A program made the position numbers and the translations under genes. Under the pieces are notes generated by a model, which worked only from the letters and a program-made list of their open reading frames with translations, had not been told where the DNA came from and did no database searches. A DNA stretch of 64,000 bases, taken from Paramecium pentaurelia. Lineage: Eukaryota > Ciliophora > Oligohymenophorea > Peniculida > Parameciidae. The stretch spans positions 143,566 through 207,565 of the forward strand of contig CAJJDO010000023.1 of NCBI GenBank assembly GCA_905183005.1, written 5' to 3'. Below are positions 1 to 14,500 of the stretch, one piece after another (position 1 is the first letter of the stretch; each line of letters opens with the position of its first letter).

Positions 1-69
1 GCTTACATCACAAACTCTTTATAAACATTATTCATGATTTTCAAAATTAAATAATTATTGATCATCCAT
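1..69 (-). CDS. 5' end of an unrecognised gene (runs off the window)
   Basis: Read on the minus strand with the ciliate code, an ATG at 69-67 opens 23 codons (begins MDDQQLFNFENHEQ) without TGA and runs off the left edge. The fragment is acidic and Q/N-rich and matches nothing I recognise. The start is divergent from nothing visible; the formin gene to the right is on the same strand and ends at 408. The evidence is only an open frame with a plausible start, so this could be chance. Confidence 0.35.
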
Positions 70-407
70 TTTTAATGGTTATAGATAATTCAACGATTTC
101 TAGATTTATTATTAAACAGAAACAAAACTTTCATCTTTCTTTTTCTGAATTTATTTTGAAACTAATACTATCCTACTTGATAATTCATCAATATCAATTT
201 CATCAATTTCATTAAATATTTTTTAGAGTTATCTCATAACTTCTATATTTCCACAATTTTAACAAATAAATGGAAATTTGATAATTTCTAAATATTATTA
301 AACATATATTTACTGAATAGAAGGGAAACACTTGATAAAAATGCTTATTGGCTTTGTTAATTATCCATGTAATATTAAAAATTATAATCGTTAAAAATAT
401 ATATTTA
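70..407. other. intergenic region
   Basis: AT-rich spacer of about 340 bp between the formin stop and the next minus-strand start. I see no coding frame, RNA gene or repeat. It should hold the formin 3' end and the promoter of the edge gene. Confidence 0.5.
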
Positions 408-3372
408 TCATTACTTAAAAGAAATAACACCAGTTCTAGCATTTTAAATAATATTGGCTGGAGCCTATGGTATAATTTATTATTATTATTATTTTTAGAC
501 TATTGAAATGTTCTCATGCATTTTACTTTCCCTTTACTTTGCTACAGCACTCATTACTAATATTAAATATTAATTATTCATACCATTCTTTGCATTCATT
601 TTTGCAGATGTACTCATCCTCATTCCACTACTAGGTGTTGTTGCTTTAAAATAATTTACTTTAGAATCTAATTAGTTTTTATTCCCTTAAGTTTCAGGAG
701 TAGATTAAACTAAAGTTTTAGATCTATTTTTTGTATCTTATTATTAAACTTTTGGTTTACTTTCTAATGCCTCATCTACTTCCATTTTACTTTTGAATAG
801 TAATAATAATACATGTATGCAGCTCTAAATTTATTTGCAAATGTAAATAATTATCCTAAAAAATCTTTAATATTGTAATTATCATTCTCTCCATACATTT
901 AACCTACTTACTTTATTTCTAATTTTATTTATTCAAATTTCTTTTAATATGCTTACATTTTCCAATCTCCTTCTTTTAAAAATTCTTAAAATATCTCCAT
1001 AAATTTTTATGATGCAACTTTCTATTCCTCTGTCAATATATTAGTATCTATTGCTTTTTATAGAGCAACTATTTCATCATTAATTTTCTTTAATCTTAAT
1101 ATTATTAATAATTATACCCTTTTAAATATTCATTCATTTTATTTTCTATATCAGCTAATTCTACTTTTTATGCATCCTCCAATAATAGTACATCATCAAA
1201 AAATACTTTCAATTTTATTTCTTATTATTTCACTATCTTTGTCAAATATGTTAATAAATTTGTTTTTTTATCAACAGCCTTAATAGAATCAACTACATTC
1301 AAACTATCTAATCCAATTCCACAAGCATTTGCCTTTGGAGTACCATGATTTAAAAAATTAGCTATATTTAGTGTTAACTGTAAAAAGATTTTTAAACGAG
1401 GGTCTGTTTTCACTAGAAGTATTGGTTCTTATAAATAACCAATCTTTTTAAATGTATCATTAAATTCTTAATCAAATGTTCTTTTAAATAATAAACTATC
1501 CAATCTCTATCTATATCTATATACCTTTATGAATTCTGCTAAAAACTTTTCAGCATCATTCACCTTTGTCCAATCTCCTTCAAATTCTCTTAATAATTTT
1601 GCATCCTCATCTAAAGGTGCTATTGAAATCAACTTCTCAATCAATTCCATATCTAATTTATCTGAAAGTACATTCAACCATTCTATTATTACATTTGGCT
1701 TCACTGGAAATTTCATCATTACTATTGCTGTGTTATTTACTTTTTTTTATTCTTCTATATAAATTAATGTTGGTTTTGGTAGAGCTTTTGTTTCTTTCTT
1801 ATTAGCATTTGGATCTATCTTCTCACAAAATTTTGATTCTAATAAATCAAAATCCAATAATGGAATCTATGTCATTATTATTTTTACTTTTGTTCCTTGT
1901 GGATCTATCTATTATGACCAAAATGTTGTTTTCAACTTGAATTTAGATAACACATTCACATGAACTCTTTTTGGAGCCATATCCTTTTTTGGTGTTCTGA
2001 CTGTTATTCCAGGTCCCCTTATATTATAAATATTTTACTTGTCCTACACTAGCTTATCCTGGAGGAGGAGGTGGACCAGGTGGTCTAGGTCCTCCTGGAG
2101 GAGGTGGTGGACCTGGAATTTTAGAACCTGGAATTGGAGGTGGAGGAGGAGGACCATTTCCTAAAGGAGGAGGAGGTGGTGGGGGTGGTCTGGCACCTCC
2201 TGGTAATGGAGGAGGTGGAGGAGGAGCTTATTAGCCTGGTAATGGAGGAGGTGGAGGAGGAGCTTATTATCCTGGTAAAGGAGGAGGAGGTGGAGGAGGA
2301 GGATTCTATTAACCTGGCATTGGTGGTGGCGGAGGAGGAGGAGGAGGAGGAGGAGGAGGAGGAGGAGGAGCTTATGAATTAGGTAATGGAGGTGGAGGTG
2401 GTGGTGGTGGTGCTGCTGTCACATTTTAAGTACTATTAGGTAATGGAGGAGGTGGTGGTGGTGGTGGTGGGGGTTATTATTATGACTAAATTTAATATGA
2501 TTAATTTACTGATGTTGGTTATGTTTATGTGGTTAATTTAGTACTGTTAATAGCTCCAGGTTATTATATAGTTTAAAGTTAGGCTTTATTTGAAAGTGTT
2601 GTATCATTAGTGATACTTGTATTTCCTTATGCCTGTCTTATATCTTTAGTCTTATCAATATTTCTCTTTTTTGCTTCATCATAAAGTTTCTTTTTGGCAT
2701 TTTACAATTTCCATTTTTTCAAATAATTGGCTTTGATTTTTTTTTCTCGATGAATGAATATCCACTTGGTTAAATGAGAGGCAATTTATTTTTTTTGTAA
2801 TATTTTGTGTTATTTTTCTTAAATTAATTTGGTTTAAAGTATTTAAAAGGCTAACCTTTTTGTGTGAATGAATTATATATTAATAAAGATGTATATCTAA
2901 TAATAAAATAATATTTGCATACCATTTTGATTGAACAATTTTTAATGACTAAATCATGAGCTTTTGCAAACTCATTTACAATTATTTCTTCATCTGAATT
3001 ATTAATATTAATTTCATAGCTTTCATCAACTTCTTCTTTGATTTTATGTAAGGGGTTATTGAAGGTTTATGTGACTCTGGTGGGTTCTTATTCATCATCA
3101 GATGAATTATTTGTATGAGTAATTCCTTTGAGATCTTCACTATTTTAACTATGTGCACTAGCATCTCCACAATAGTTTTATGATCTAGTTAAAATAACTT
3201 ATTGTTCATCATCATCATTAATTTCACCTTTGAAATGCTAATTAATTTTAAATTATAATGGATTAGTAAAAGAAGTTCTTACTAAAGGAGATTATTATTA
3301 AATTAGATCATTGTCATCATCTTCATGGTCATCATCATCACTTTCTATAAGAAAATTATCATCATTTGACAT
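408..3372 (-). CDS. Formin (FH1-FH2 actin nucleator)
   Basis: Formins nucleate and processively elongate unbranched actin filaments; FH1 recruits profilin-actin and the dimeric FH2 ring caps the barbed end. Translated on the minus strand, the protein has an acidic N-terminus (begins MSNDDNFLIESDDDD), a basic helical stretch, then proline-rich FH1 at about 2045-2490. FH2 follows from about 1990 down to 550 and contains the hallmark NFLNHGTPKANACGIGLDSL (about 1,290-1,360), matching the FH2 'GNxxN.gt..g.a.GF.L..L' block. Probable introns lie at 557-583 and about 2898-2923, with another near 2010-2045 that I could not place exactly. No GBD/DID or DAD regulatory domain was recognised, so autoinhibition is not predicted. 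The start ATG is at 3372-3370 and TGA at 410-408. The glycine- and glutamate-rich plus-strand ORF over 2134-2382 is only the shadow of the proline runs. Confidence 0.9.
2045..2490 (-). repeat. Polyproline FH1 tract (CCN/TCC low-complexity)
   Basis: The minus strand reads as blocks of 4-13 prolines separated by short Leu-Pro-Asn, Gln-Ala and Gly spacers. The plus strand shows this as runs of GGAGGA and GGTGGT, the most GC-rich stretch of the window. These are profilin-binding FH1 blocks of the formin. Repeat-length variation between alleles is likely, but that is inference. Confidence 0.85.
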
Positions 3373-3466
3373 TATTAAATAAAATATGATAATTGTTTTA
3401 TAAATGAAATGAGATGTAATTTTGAGAACATTAATATTGATTTATATGTGTTTATATTTTATTGCT

Positions 3467-3761
3467 TCATTTTGGCAATTCAGGGAATTCTAGATTATAT
3501 TTTTACTAGTTTCTTATGAGTTTTTAATTTTAAATTATCTTGGCTTTTGCTTCTTCATATTATAATTGTTTTTGTTTAAGACGATCATCTAAAATTTCTT
3601 AATGCTTAGCTAATTCTTCTGATGTTTTTTCTTATTTATCAATATTTGTTGATGGCTTCTTCACCAACACTTTCTTTGGTTAAGCAGATGGTATTTAACT
3701 TTATTGATATGATCAGGTACCTTCTCTCTATTTTGATATCTGTCTTTTCATTATTAATCAT
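3467..3761 (-). CDS. Small SUZ-domain protein (SZRD1-like)
   Basis: A protein of about 90 aa after removal of a 22-nt intron at 3699-3720. It begins MINNEKTDIKIERS and has the two SUZ hallmarks: a lysine/proline element (KKVLVKKP) and a downstream LKQKQLQYEEAKAKII helix resembling the SUZ 'R..eY.eARarIf' motif. SUZ domains bind RNA and occur in mRNA-associated proteins such as SZRD1; this small size fits an SZRD1-type stand-alone protein. The second half is helical and glutamine-rich through TAA codons. It is divergently arranged with the bZIP-like gene starting at 3948, 186 bp away, so the two probably share a bidirectional promoter region. Family assignment is by motif only. Confidence 0.6.
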
Positions 3762-3947
3762 ACGGAAATATATATTATTATATTTTAATATTTTAAAATG
3801 TTTCAATATTTAGATCAACTATCTAATAAGAAATAATTCGTTTCTCTAAATTAATTGATTTGTTTAAAATTCAATATATAAATATACTTTTACATATTAA
3901 TATATTGTGTAATATTTTTAAAATTTTACAATAAATATTAAGATCAT

Positions 3948-5504
3948 ATGAAACCATTTATACCTTCTCTAGCAACCTAAAGTATTCCAACAGATAAAAT
4001 TGATTCCTATATCTCATATATGGTACTTACTACTTGATTATTTAGTCCTAAGTGTACAATGTTCAATAATACATGCTAATCCATGCTTAAAATTAGATTA
4101 TGCAAGCTTAATTCTTAAAATTATAGAGTGTGAATTAGAACTAGAATCCAATTGTTTAATAAAAAATAATAAAGTTATTAGAGTAAATTTAACAGAAAGG
4201 TTCTCAGATTTCAATCAAAGACTTTCTTTAATAAATGAAAATGCCCATATTAGTTAAATATATAGCTAATCTAATAATCTATTTAATGAAATAATGTGTT
4301 TCTGATTCTGAAGAATTCATAATAAATTATATAAGGGATCCAAATTCCATAGTAATCGACAAACAATAATGGACATTAATTTGTGATATTGTCAGTAAGA
4401 AATTAGTTTACCTGGGAACTAAAGACATTTAATGTACAAATGGTAATTGTTTAAACAAACTTAGATTCATAGATTGCTATAATTAGTTAATCACTTCTAT
4501 TTAGTAATATCATCAGTGAAGTTATTTTTAAAAAATTGCATATAACTTAAGATAGTACTCAATAGATAGTTTTGAGAACTCTGAATGATTTATTATCAGA
4601 TGATAATAGATCTGCTGAATTTTTATATCAATTTCTTTGCTAACCGGAATAATAAATACTGACTTTAGAATAATGTTAATAGTCATTTTCTAAGATGTTT
4701 TAGAAAATGGGTCAATATTTCCATTAATCTAATTTAATAGAATAAATAATTGAGAATTAAAAGTAATTTAATACAAACGGTAATTTTGAATGTCATGCAG
4801 AAAAAGTACTATTTAAATATTATATTCAAGTATTTAAAATTAATTCGAATGTATTAAAATAATGATTAAAAATAAATAAATGAATAATTAATAAAAGGAT
4901 TGTTTGGTGAATTAATATAAATTGATTGCAAAGGATTCATTTTTAATTCAACTAGATTAGAAGATAAATTAAAATCATTTTTATTTATGTTTGTTGAATT
5001 AGTTAGAATAGAGAATTAAATAATATAAATAGTAATAGAAAATACAATGTAATAATATAATATTATTTTAGTTCTGAAGAACCATAAAGGAATCCATTAG
5101 AATATTATGCTAAATTAATAGAGAAGATTAAAAATAAATGTAAAAGTAAGGAAGATGAATTTTGTAATTGTAAAAGATGTTAATGTGTTAAAAGAAATAG
5201 AGATAGTGCAAGAGAAGCATAAAAGAGAAAAAGGGAAGCCTTAGAGAAGATAGGACCATTATAAAAAGAATATGAGAAGATTGAAAAGAAAGTATTAAAT
5301 AAAATGTTATATTAGGTATTAAATTTAGAATTATCAAATTCAAAATTAAAATCAGTTTTATTTTAAGCATTGAAAATTCCAGTGATTGAAAATATTATAA
5401 AATAAGACTATTAGGATACTTTATTAAATTTAAATTTGACAAATACCAATTTTCAAGAGAGTCAAAAATAATTCAATTAGATTGAATAAGAATAATCCAG
5501 ATGA
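3948..5504 (+). CDS. Protein with Cys cluster and bZIP-like basic region
   Basis: About 487 aa after removing introns at 4023-4045, 4443-4464, 4806-4830 and 5049-5071; the exon total is a whole number of codons. Residues to about 350 are helical and Gln-rich without a recognised domain. Then comes a compact cysteine cluster (NKCKSKEDEFCNCKRCQC) directly followed by KRNRDSAREAQKRKREALEK, which resembles the bZIP basic region (N-x-x-[AS]-A-x-x-x-x-[KR]-x-[KR]), and a leucine-rich helix that could be the zipper. The canonical [S/C]R of bZIP is replaced by AQ, so DNA binding is uncertain. An alternative reading is the end of a tesmin-type CXC domain. A nuclear DNA-binding role is inferred. The gene converges on the giant Cys-rich gene, 52 bp between stops. 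Confidence 0.7.
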
Positions 5505-5556
5505 AAATTATTTGTTTTTAATATATTTAATAGAATTTTATTATATTTATTTAATC

Positions 5557-8500
5557 TCAATTAACAAAAAATAGCATTACTGTTATCAATTATATTAATT
5601 AAAATGCTGATAAAAATATATCTACACAATTTAGACCTTTTTAATCCCAAATACATGTTTTAGTTTTATTACATTAATATTCATTATAATAATTTTAACA
5701 TAATGGTTAACATATCTAATTATTATAATATAATTACATTTTAAGATATGTTAAATCTACAAAAGGTTTATGGACAATCTTATTCCTAATATTGATTACA
5801 ACTTTTAGATATACATTAATTTTATTAATATGAGAATGTACAATAAGTATATTAATTTAAACATAAGCATATATCTGTAATTTCTTCACAAGAGACACAA
5901 GAATAGTCTTTCATTTAAACACAAACATTTTTGCCAATATAAGAACCATTACAATGTTTTTGATCCAAATATCTACATGTTAATGGAGTGCATTATTCAA
6001 TTTAATTTGATAGATTTATCCAAGTACATTGAATACCTTAAAATATGTTAATTTAACATTCATTCTTTGATTAAATTTATGAACAATATCTTTATTAATT
6101 ACATTTTGATGTTTAATAATCCCATTCACATTCATTTAAAAGACATTATGTTTTATTCATATGTTAACAAGTCTTTGTTTTACAAATATCTATATAAATA
6201 CATTCATCTGGATAAGATAAACATGTTATTTGATCTAAAAGATTACAATTTAAACTTTCACATCCAATTTATTATTTATTTGGTATACATTTTATATTAT
6301 TAAATTTATAATTAGTACATTTATATTATTATTTAATTAAATTATTACAATTTGTTGCTTCATGACATTAATATGAATTATTCAAATAACAAATTTTATT
6401 ACTAATTTGAGTACCTTCACAATTATTAATATTTAAATCAGAACATCTTTTTTCTCTGCATTTACCCATTATAATAACATCATGCATATTTATGACTTCA
6501 AAAAAACAATATTCAACATTTTAACACAATATTTAATCCTAAAGAGTTGAACATTTTGGATATCTTTGGATATAAGCTAAACATTCACATTTTGAATTAG
6601 TCCATTGACATTCATTTAATAGATTACATCCTTTAGGACTTAATCCAATAGTTGAACAATAATCAAAATTTGATGATGATATACAACCATGATGTAATTC
6701 ACTATATTTACAATTATCAATAGCCAAAGAACATACTTAATAATTGGCCTATTTTATTTCATGACAAAATTACTATTTATCAGGATTATATATTTAACAT
6801 TTATAATCCTTAAAAATACATCCCTAAATAGCAGAACAAGCAAGAGCATTTATTCCTTCAATATCACAAGATGATAATATTGAGTTAGGTTATTCACATG
6901 AATTAGATTTTGAATTATATAAACAAGGATCATCTATAACTAATGAGCAAACAATAGAATTAACATTTAATTTAATATCTTTACATAAACTATATGGATG
7001 ATATTCTTAACAAGTATATTGATTATCAGATTCTAGAATCCAAACACATGGATCTATTTTAGATTAAAGACAATCTTATTTATTTAATCTAAAAGAATTA
7101 CAAGTATTAGAATATTATATTTATGATTAAGATTCTTACATTAGTAGTCTATTACTTTTAAATATACATTATTTCTTCTTATCATCCCAAATACACATTT
7201 AATTTTATATTCTAACACATGCTTACTTATTTAATCCAGGAATCATAGGAGAACATGTGAGATTGTTGATATCTGTAACTATCATACAAGAATTTGTATA
7301 TGAATTATATTATACCAAATCACCATTATTAACTAATCCACAAGCATTGCTATTTATTAATATAAATGATTTTGGTGTAATAACTTATCCTAATTAACTA
7401 TTAATCTTTTAACATGTTTAATCTATCCATTGACATTATATTCCAGTAGTTATAATTTTTAAACAAGACAAATAACTTAATTGATCATTACAATCTGTAG
7501 TATTAAAATCATGAAATTCTTAACATTCACCTATAGACAATTCAAAATTTGAATTTGATTATATATTTTTTATTTAAATACTTTTATACATCCATATACA
7601 TTCAGTTTATACTTAGATTATACAAGATATTTTATTTATATTATTTAAACATCTTGTAATTGTTTCACTTTCTTCAAATATTTCACATTAATTTTATTTA
7701 AATTAACAAAATTGTCCTTTCTTTTCAATATCCATACAAGCTCTAATGTTTCCACTTTATTCTTTTATATCATTACATTAATCACTCTCTAATTTTTATT
7801 TGAATATACATTTATCTATCATTTAATCCCAATAACAAGGAATAATTTAAATTAATCTACATTATAGTTTACTTTATGCTTGTTCACATTAAATTATATC
7901 TATTATATTACATTCATATAATTTATAATCTAAAATACAATTAACATTTAAAATAGAATTACATACACTCTTTGAAGCTAATTGAATTTGATCACAATTA
8001 GATTAATTTTAATCATATCTAGAACATTGTTCATTTAACCATTTACATTTAAATTTAGATTAAAATAAACATTAATCTTTAGTATAAGCTTATGTACAAC
8101 AATCAAGAATATTTTAATCATTTTTACAATTTAAAATCTAATCATTTGGACCATAACAATAATGTTCAAATTTACATTATAATGATTCTATTGTTCTATT
8201 TAAACAACTGTATAAATTCAAACCTCTCTCACATTTAAATTGTTTCAAATTGTTAGTATTATTTATTAAATCACAAGATCTTTTTTTTTAATCATATCTG
8301 CATTCTTCATCATTTACTTATTCACAAAACACTAAATTATTTATTATACCAACATCTTTACACTTTATATCTTATATTAATAAAGGATTCTAAACTTAAC
8401 ATTACTAATCAAAATATTTACAATAAACTCCTTCTTTACTCACTCTTTAACAACCATAAGCATTAATAGTCTCCATACATTCAATAATTGAATAATCTAT

Positions 8501-11500
8501 TATCTTTTTACAACCATTATTAAAATAACAACCTTAATCTCTTACTTTTTAACATTATTCAAATGTGATAGCATCCTTACATAATATTATTTCATTCTCT
8601 TTTTTCTAATAACAATGATAATCTGAATCAAATTCACAATCTTAATTTTAATCACATGCTATTTAATTATAACCATTAGTTATATCAGCACAATTGATAA
8701 TTTCATCATTTGTTACAATTTCACATTAAAATTGTTCCTTATTAAATTTACATGGTTTATCTTTAGCTTTTTCACATAAGTATCCTGTATTAATATTCTT
8801 AATTGTGTTACAAATTATGTCATTATTATTAGGTATTATTTAATGTTAACATTTATTATTTATATATTAGCAATTTTAATTAATATTATTTACTTTTTAA
8901 CAACTCAATTGATTTAAATTATCATCACAAGTAATTATTGATAAATTAGATTACACTATTTCTTAACATTCATTATTATCCCATCTTAACATTTTATTAC
9001 TTTTATTATATTACTCACAAGTTAATTAATTATAAGAAATATGATTATCCTCCCAAACATTATTTTCTATATTTTATTTATCATACTCTTTGCATTTTTT
9101 TGTCTCTATATCATAATAACAAGCTTTATCTATGGCAAGAGAACAAACTACTGGATTAGTTTATTCATTAAATACACCACATTATTTCAAGTTTTCATGA
9201 TTAATTACTCTACAACCTGTAATTTAATTAAACTAACAATATTATCCCTGTCTCATTATTGATAAACATTTATCTTCATTGATTAATTCATCACAATTAG
9301 CCTCTTCAAGAATATCTTAACATTAACCATTATCAAATTTACAAAACAATCCTTTAGTATTAAATAAACAACCCTTTTAATTTAATCCCTCTGTAGAACA
9401 TGTTAAATTAATTGCCTATGTAGTTTAACATTAATTTCTATTTTAATCATAAAAGCATACTTAATCAGTCTATTTAGAACAAATACTTGCCTTGATTTTA
9501 GTATTATTTGTTGATAAAAATTGACAATTTTCAGTAGAATCTAAATTCTAACATTTCCCATCTTGATATTTACACAAAATTGATAAAGATATGCAAGAGA
9601 ACTAATTGAGTGTTTAATCACATGAATTTATTGTACTTAATTCTTAAAATGAAATACTTTGACATTATTATTAAGTGTATCTACAAAATACTTTAGTCTT
9701 TTAGAGACATGCATTTTTGTTCATACCTAAAAGATTACAATCATGTATATAAGGTGATCTATTCTGAATATTTATACATCTTTTAGTCTTTGAATTGTAT
9801 ATAAAACTTGGTGTTGTTGGTAAAGAATCCAATTAAGAACAAACAGAAATTGAATACAATATATTATCAACCTCAATATCTTCCAATCTATTGACTTCAT
9901 AAGTTTAACATTTACCTGCTTCAAATTTGCAGGTCTTTTTTTAATTTAAACAACTATTTAAATTAAGTAATATATCATCTTATTCACAATCAAGAATCTA
10001 ACTGTTTTCATATGAACATATTGAATTTGAGAATTTACATTTTCCTATTGTTGAATTGATACAACTATATTCATTTAAACCTGATGTATCACATTATAAT
10101 TTATCAGTTATAATAGAAGATCTACATTAATAATTTGAATCTCTGAAACAACTTTTATCTTTAACATCTATAGGTACTACTAATAGAGTACATATTGAAC
10201 CATTATAAAAATCATATTTTTATGTTAAAAAATCAGTACAACTTTAAACTGATAAATCTATTTATTTAATTGATTAACATTTTTATGTATTTGACCAAAC
10301 ACACAATTAATTTTCAAGATTTAAACATCCAAACTTATTTGCATCTTCACAAACATAATTACTTTATTTTTCTTAAGCTTTTCTACATACTTTATCATCT
10401 TGATTCCAATAACACATCTCCTTATTAGATAGTAGACAATATTCTTATGTATATTGTTATTCACAATTTCCAATATTCTCATTAAATATAGTACATAAAT
10501 TAGTTTCTGGATGAATCCAACATTATTATATATCCTTACAAGCCTTAGGATTGTATAATGAACAATCAGATAAAGTAATAATATCACTTACTTCTTTACA
10601 TTTTGATTGATCCCATTATAAAGGTTTATCAAAATGAGATGATACACATGATGCTTGATTTAAGGAATCTAAATTTGGAGTATTCTAAGGATTGAGAATT
10701 TTACAAAAATGATCTGAATCATAATACATTTTATCTCCTTTACATTAAGTACATGCTTTAGATGATACTATATTATTCATTAATTCATTGCACTAATATC
10801 CAGTAACATCAATACAAGTATCATTGTACATACAGGATTATTCAACATTACTACATAGTATTTCAGGTTGAGATGTTTTTAATAAATTCACTTAATTACA
10901 TAAATAGTATTTATTAGTTTTTATTTCAATTTAAGATATACTTTCAATTGTAATTTCTATTGTAGTTATTTTAGGTGCATTTATCATAATATCTTTACTT
11001 TGACAATATCCAAGTTATTCAAAATTGCAATTGCAACTCTCACACATAGATTAACTAAAAGATCCATCACAATCACATGATTAATTACTTGTACATTTTT
11101 AGTTTTCTTTATCAAATCTACAAAATGTGGTAGCAATTGAACATAATCCAGGAGATGGAGAACTTGTAGAAGTATCACAAATATTATCATTTGAAATCTC
11201 TAATTAAACACATTTAAATATTGTTCTTTTGAAACTTTAACAACCTTATGGGTTATCTTATCCTAATTCAGAAACACAAATAGCATTTTAATTCATTGAT
11301 TTATTACAATTATTAAATGTAGTATCATTTTCAGTATATTGATAGAGATTATCACAATCTCCTATATAGATTTCATTTTTTTGAATCTCATTACATCCAC
11401 CTTAATTAATATCAAAAAAGCACTATTTTTAATTCATTTCTAAACACAATGCTTTTGAATATCTATATGAGCATTCATTAACATATTCTTTAATATTTCC

Positions 11501-14500
11501 AGAACATTTGTCTTTGCAATCTGGATCATCAGAAGAGCAACCTTCTTATTTTGGTACCCATTTCAATGAGTGTAGTTATTTAATTTAACAATTATAAGTA
11601 CTAGAATTCCAAAAACAATATTTTTCATAGTTGCATGTTTACACTTAATTTTTATTTTCATAACATTAATTAGGTCCATAAGTTTAAGTTAAATTCTCAG
11701 ATATTGATGCACATGATAAATAATTATAATTACGTGTCTAATCATTCATTAAATCTGAACATAGTACTTATTCATCAATATCAACAGGTGTGCATATTTA
11801 TTTAACACTATCAAAATAACATGATTTTGGTATTTCCATGCAGATTTATATATTTATAAGAATAGTTGTTGTACATTATGTTTATTCACCTATGAATTAT
11901 TTGCATCTTAGATTCAAGATGATTTCATTTGGATCATAATAACAATGATATCCTTAAGTATTATAGAGACAAGCATATTTATTAATATATTATTTACTAC
12001 AATTGTTGTTTTTTTCTGTAATTAATACACATTTTGGTACTTAATATTCATATGAATTTTAAATAAGATGGCAAGTTAATTCATTATATTAGTTATTTTA
12101 ATTTAATGAAGAAAAGAATATTTAAGAGGTCTAAATTAATTTTAGACATTTAAATCTTTGATTATCCCAAATACAAGGTTCTTTGGTTACTTTAATGCAT
12201 AATATTTTATTTAAATTATCTTCACATCTTAAATCATCAATCTTAGAATAATTTTGATAACATGTTTAAGTGGTTACATCCCATCTACATTCTAAAGTAG
12301 TTAAATTATAACATGCTAAAGAATTGATTCCATCGTGTTCACATCCATTTGTAATAGAATCATTAAATTAAATACATTTATTATCTTAAAATTTACACAT
12401 TTGACCATCTTTAATTATTTAAGTACATACTTTTTTACTCACTTTACCTAAAGTTCCATCATATAATAGACAATCTTCATTTGGATATGTATCTATACAG
12501 CTATCAGATTTTTCAAAGAATTGACAAGCTAGATTATTATTTTCTATACAAGCTTTGACATTTTAATTAGAATTACAACTAATAATTTAATCAAATTCAT
12601 CATCAGTCATATCTTCACATTTCAAAGTGAGAACATTCCATTTACAATACTTTTCTTTAGTAAATGTCAAACATATATTTCTATTTCCAGGTATTTAACA
12701 ACTATTACTATAATTAGGAGTGACTGAATTACATTTTCTTATAGATTTATCATATTAAAAATATTTCTTATTATTATTTTCATTTATTATTGCTTCTATT
12801 GCTAAACAGGCATATTCATTTACAGCATTGGCAATAAGAAACTAATCAAATTATAAATAATTATTAAAATTAACATTCAAACAAAGTCTTCCATTATTAT
12901 AACATCTTTATTTAGTTGACCAATTTATTCGACTGCAAGATTTAACTGTCATTTATGAACATTTAAATTTATTATAATTATAATAGGCTGCAGCTGTTTC
13001 ATCATTTATAATACTTATTTACTTGTTTGTTAATTGAGTACATCTTAAATTATGACTAAAATAACAAAAGAAAGATGGATTTGAATATCTACTACAAGAA
13101 TGTGCATTGATTCCAATTTTATCATTTTCAGTGCAACATGGAGTTGTACAAAATTAATTCAATTTTTCACATACTCCTTTTTTTATATTAAATTTACACA
13201 ATCCTCTATTCAAATCTTATTTATTAATTTCACCCTTTGTATAATCATACTCAGGAAATTCATGCTCTATTGATGCACATACATTTATATTTACAATTAC
13301 ATTTTTACCAGAAAAATCTAAACATTTTGAATTATATGGTATATCTATACTTTAGCATTTGTTAGCTCTATAAGACCAAGTACATAATTGATTATAAGTA
13401 GTAATAGCTGAACATAATCCAATTGTAGGAGAATTTTAATCACATTTAATGATTGATAACAATGATTTTTATGTATCAATTAATCTTTTACATTAATTAG
13501 CTTCAGTATCAAAATAACAATTTTTAGAGGCAATAGCACATGCATAAGTATTTAATCCTATTTCTTCACATTACATTCCATTAACAATAGAATTAACACA
13601 TCCTAATTCTTGTTGAGAATATCTACATGGTTCTTTCATAAATTCAACTAAGGCACAAACTTATTAATTTACATACTAAAGTGAAATACATTAAACTTAA
13701 GATATTTATTCTTTAGACTTAATTTAACTACATTGATTTTAAGTCCATCTACATATCTATCCAGGTTTCATAATTGAAGCACATGCAACTTTATTTAAAC
13801 CAAATAATGGATTAGAACAATCAGTATTATATAAAAATTCTTTTTCTTCATTGTTTGAATTCTGTATATTAATGCTCTTACATTACATTAATATAGAATC
13901 AAAATAACAACCCAAACTATTAGATTCAAATACTTGAGAACATGCTATTGGATTTACAAACTTAAGACTATTACAAGTTGTTTTATTATTTATAATCTTT
14001 ATATTAATACATTTCTCATTAGACCATTAGCAAGTAATTCCAATTTATATCAAATTCAAACATCCTTATAAATTTAAATAAGGTGTATTACAAGAATCTA
14101 ATTAATTACTTATTTCACACAAATGTCTTTCAGCATTATATTTACATTATACATTCGGTTTTGTAATAGATTAACAAACATTTCCATTAAATTTAGTTAA
14201 ATGATTATTAATTAAAAGTGGACAATCAGTCTATTAATTTATTGAAATTCTTTTGCATTATAATCCATCCCATTAACAATATTAAAATTGTGTTGTAATA
14301 TTAATACAAGCATCTTCATTCAATTCCATCTTACATTAAAATTACTATAAATCAATTTAACTAAGTTCTTCACATATTCCTCTAAAGAATGTACAATATT
14401 GATTCTTAATTTGAAGACATGCTTATTTAGTTAATCCATCAGTATTGCATTTGAGATGTTATAATTCAGTATTTGTTGGTAGTCTACATTTCTTTTTGAT

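Noticed and set aside
2134..2382. Glu/Val-rich plus ORF
   Set aside because: Shadow of the formin proline-rich FH1 on the minus strand.
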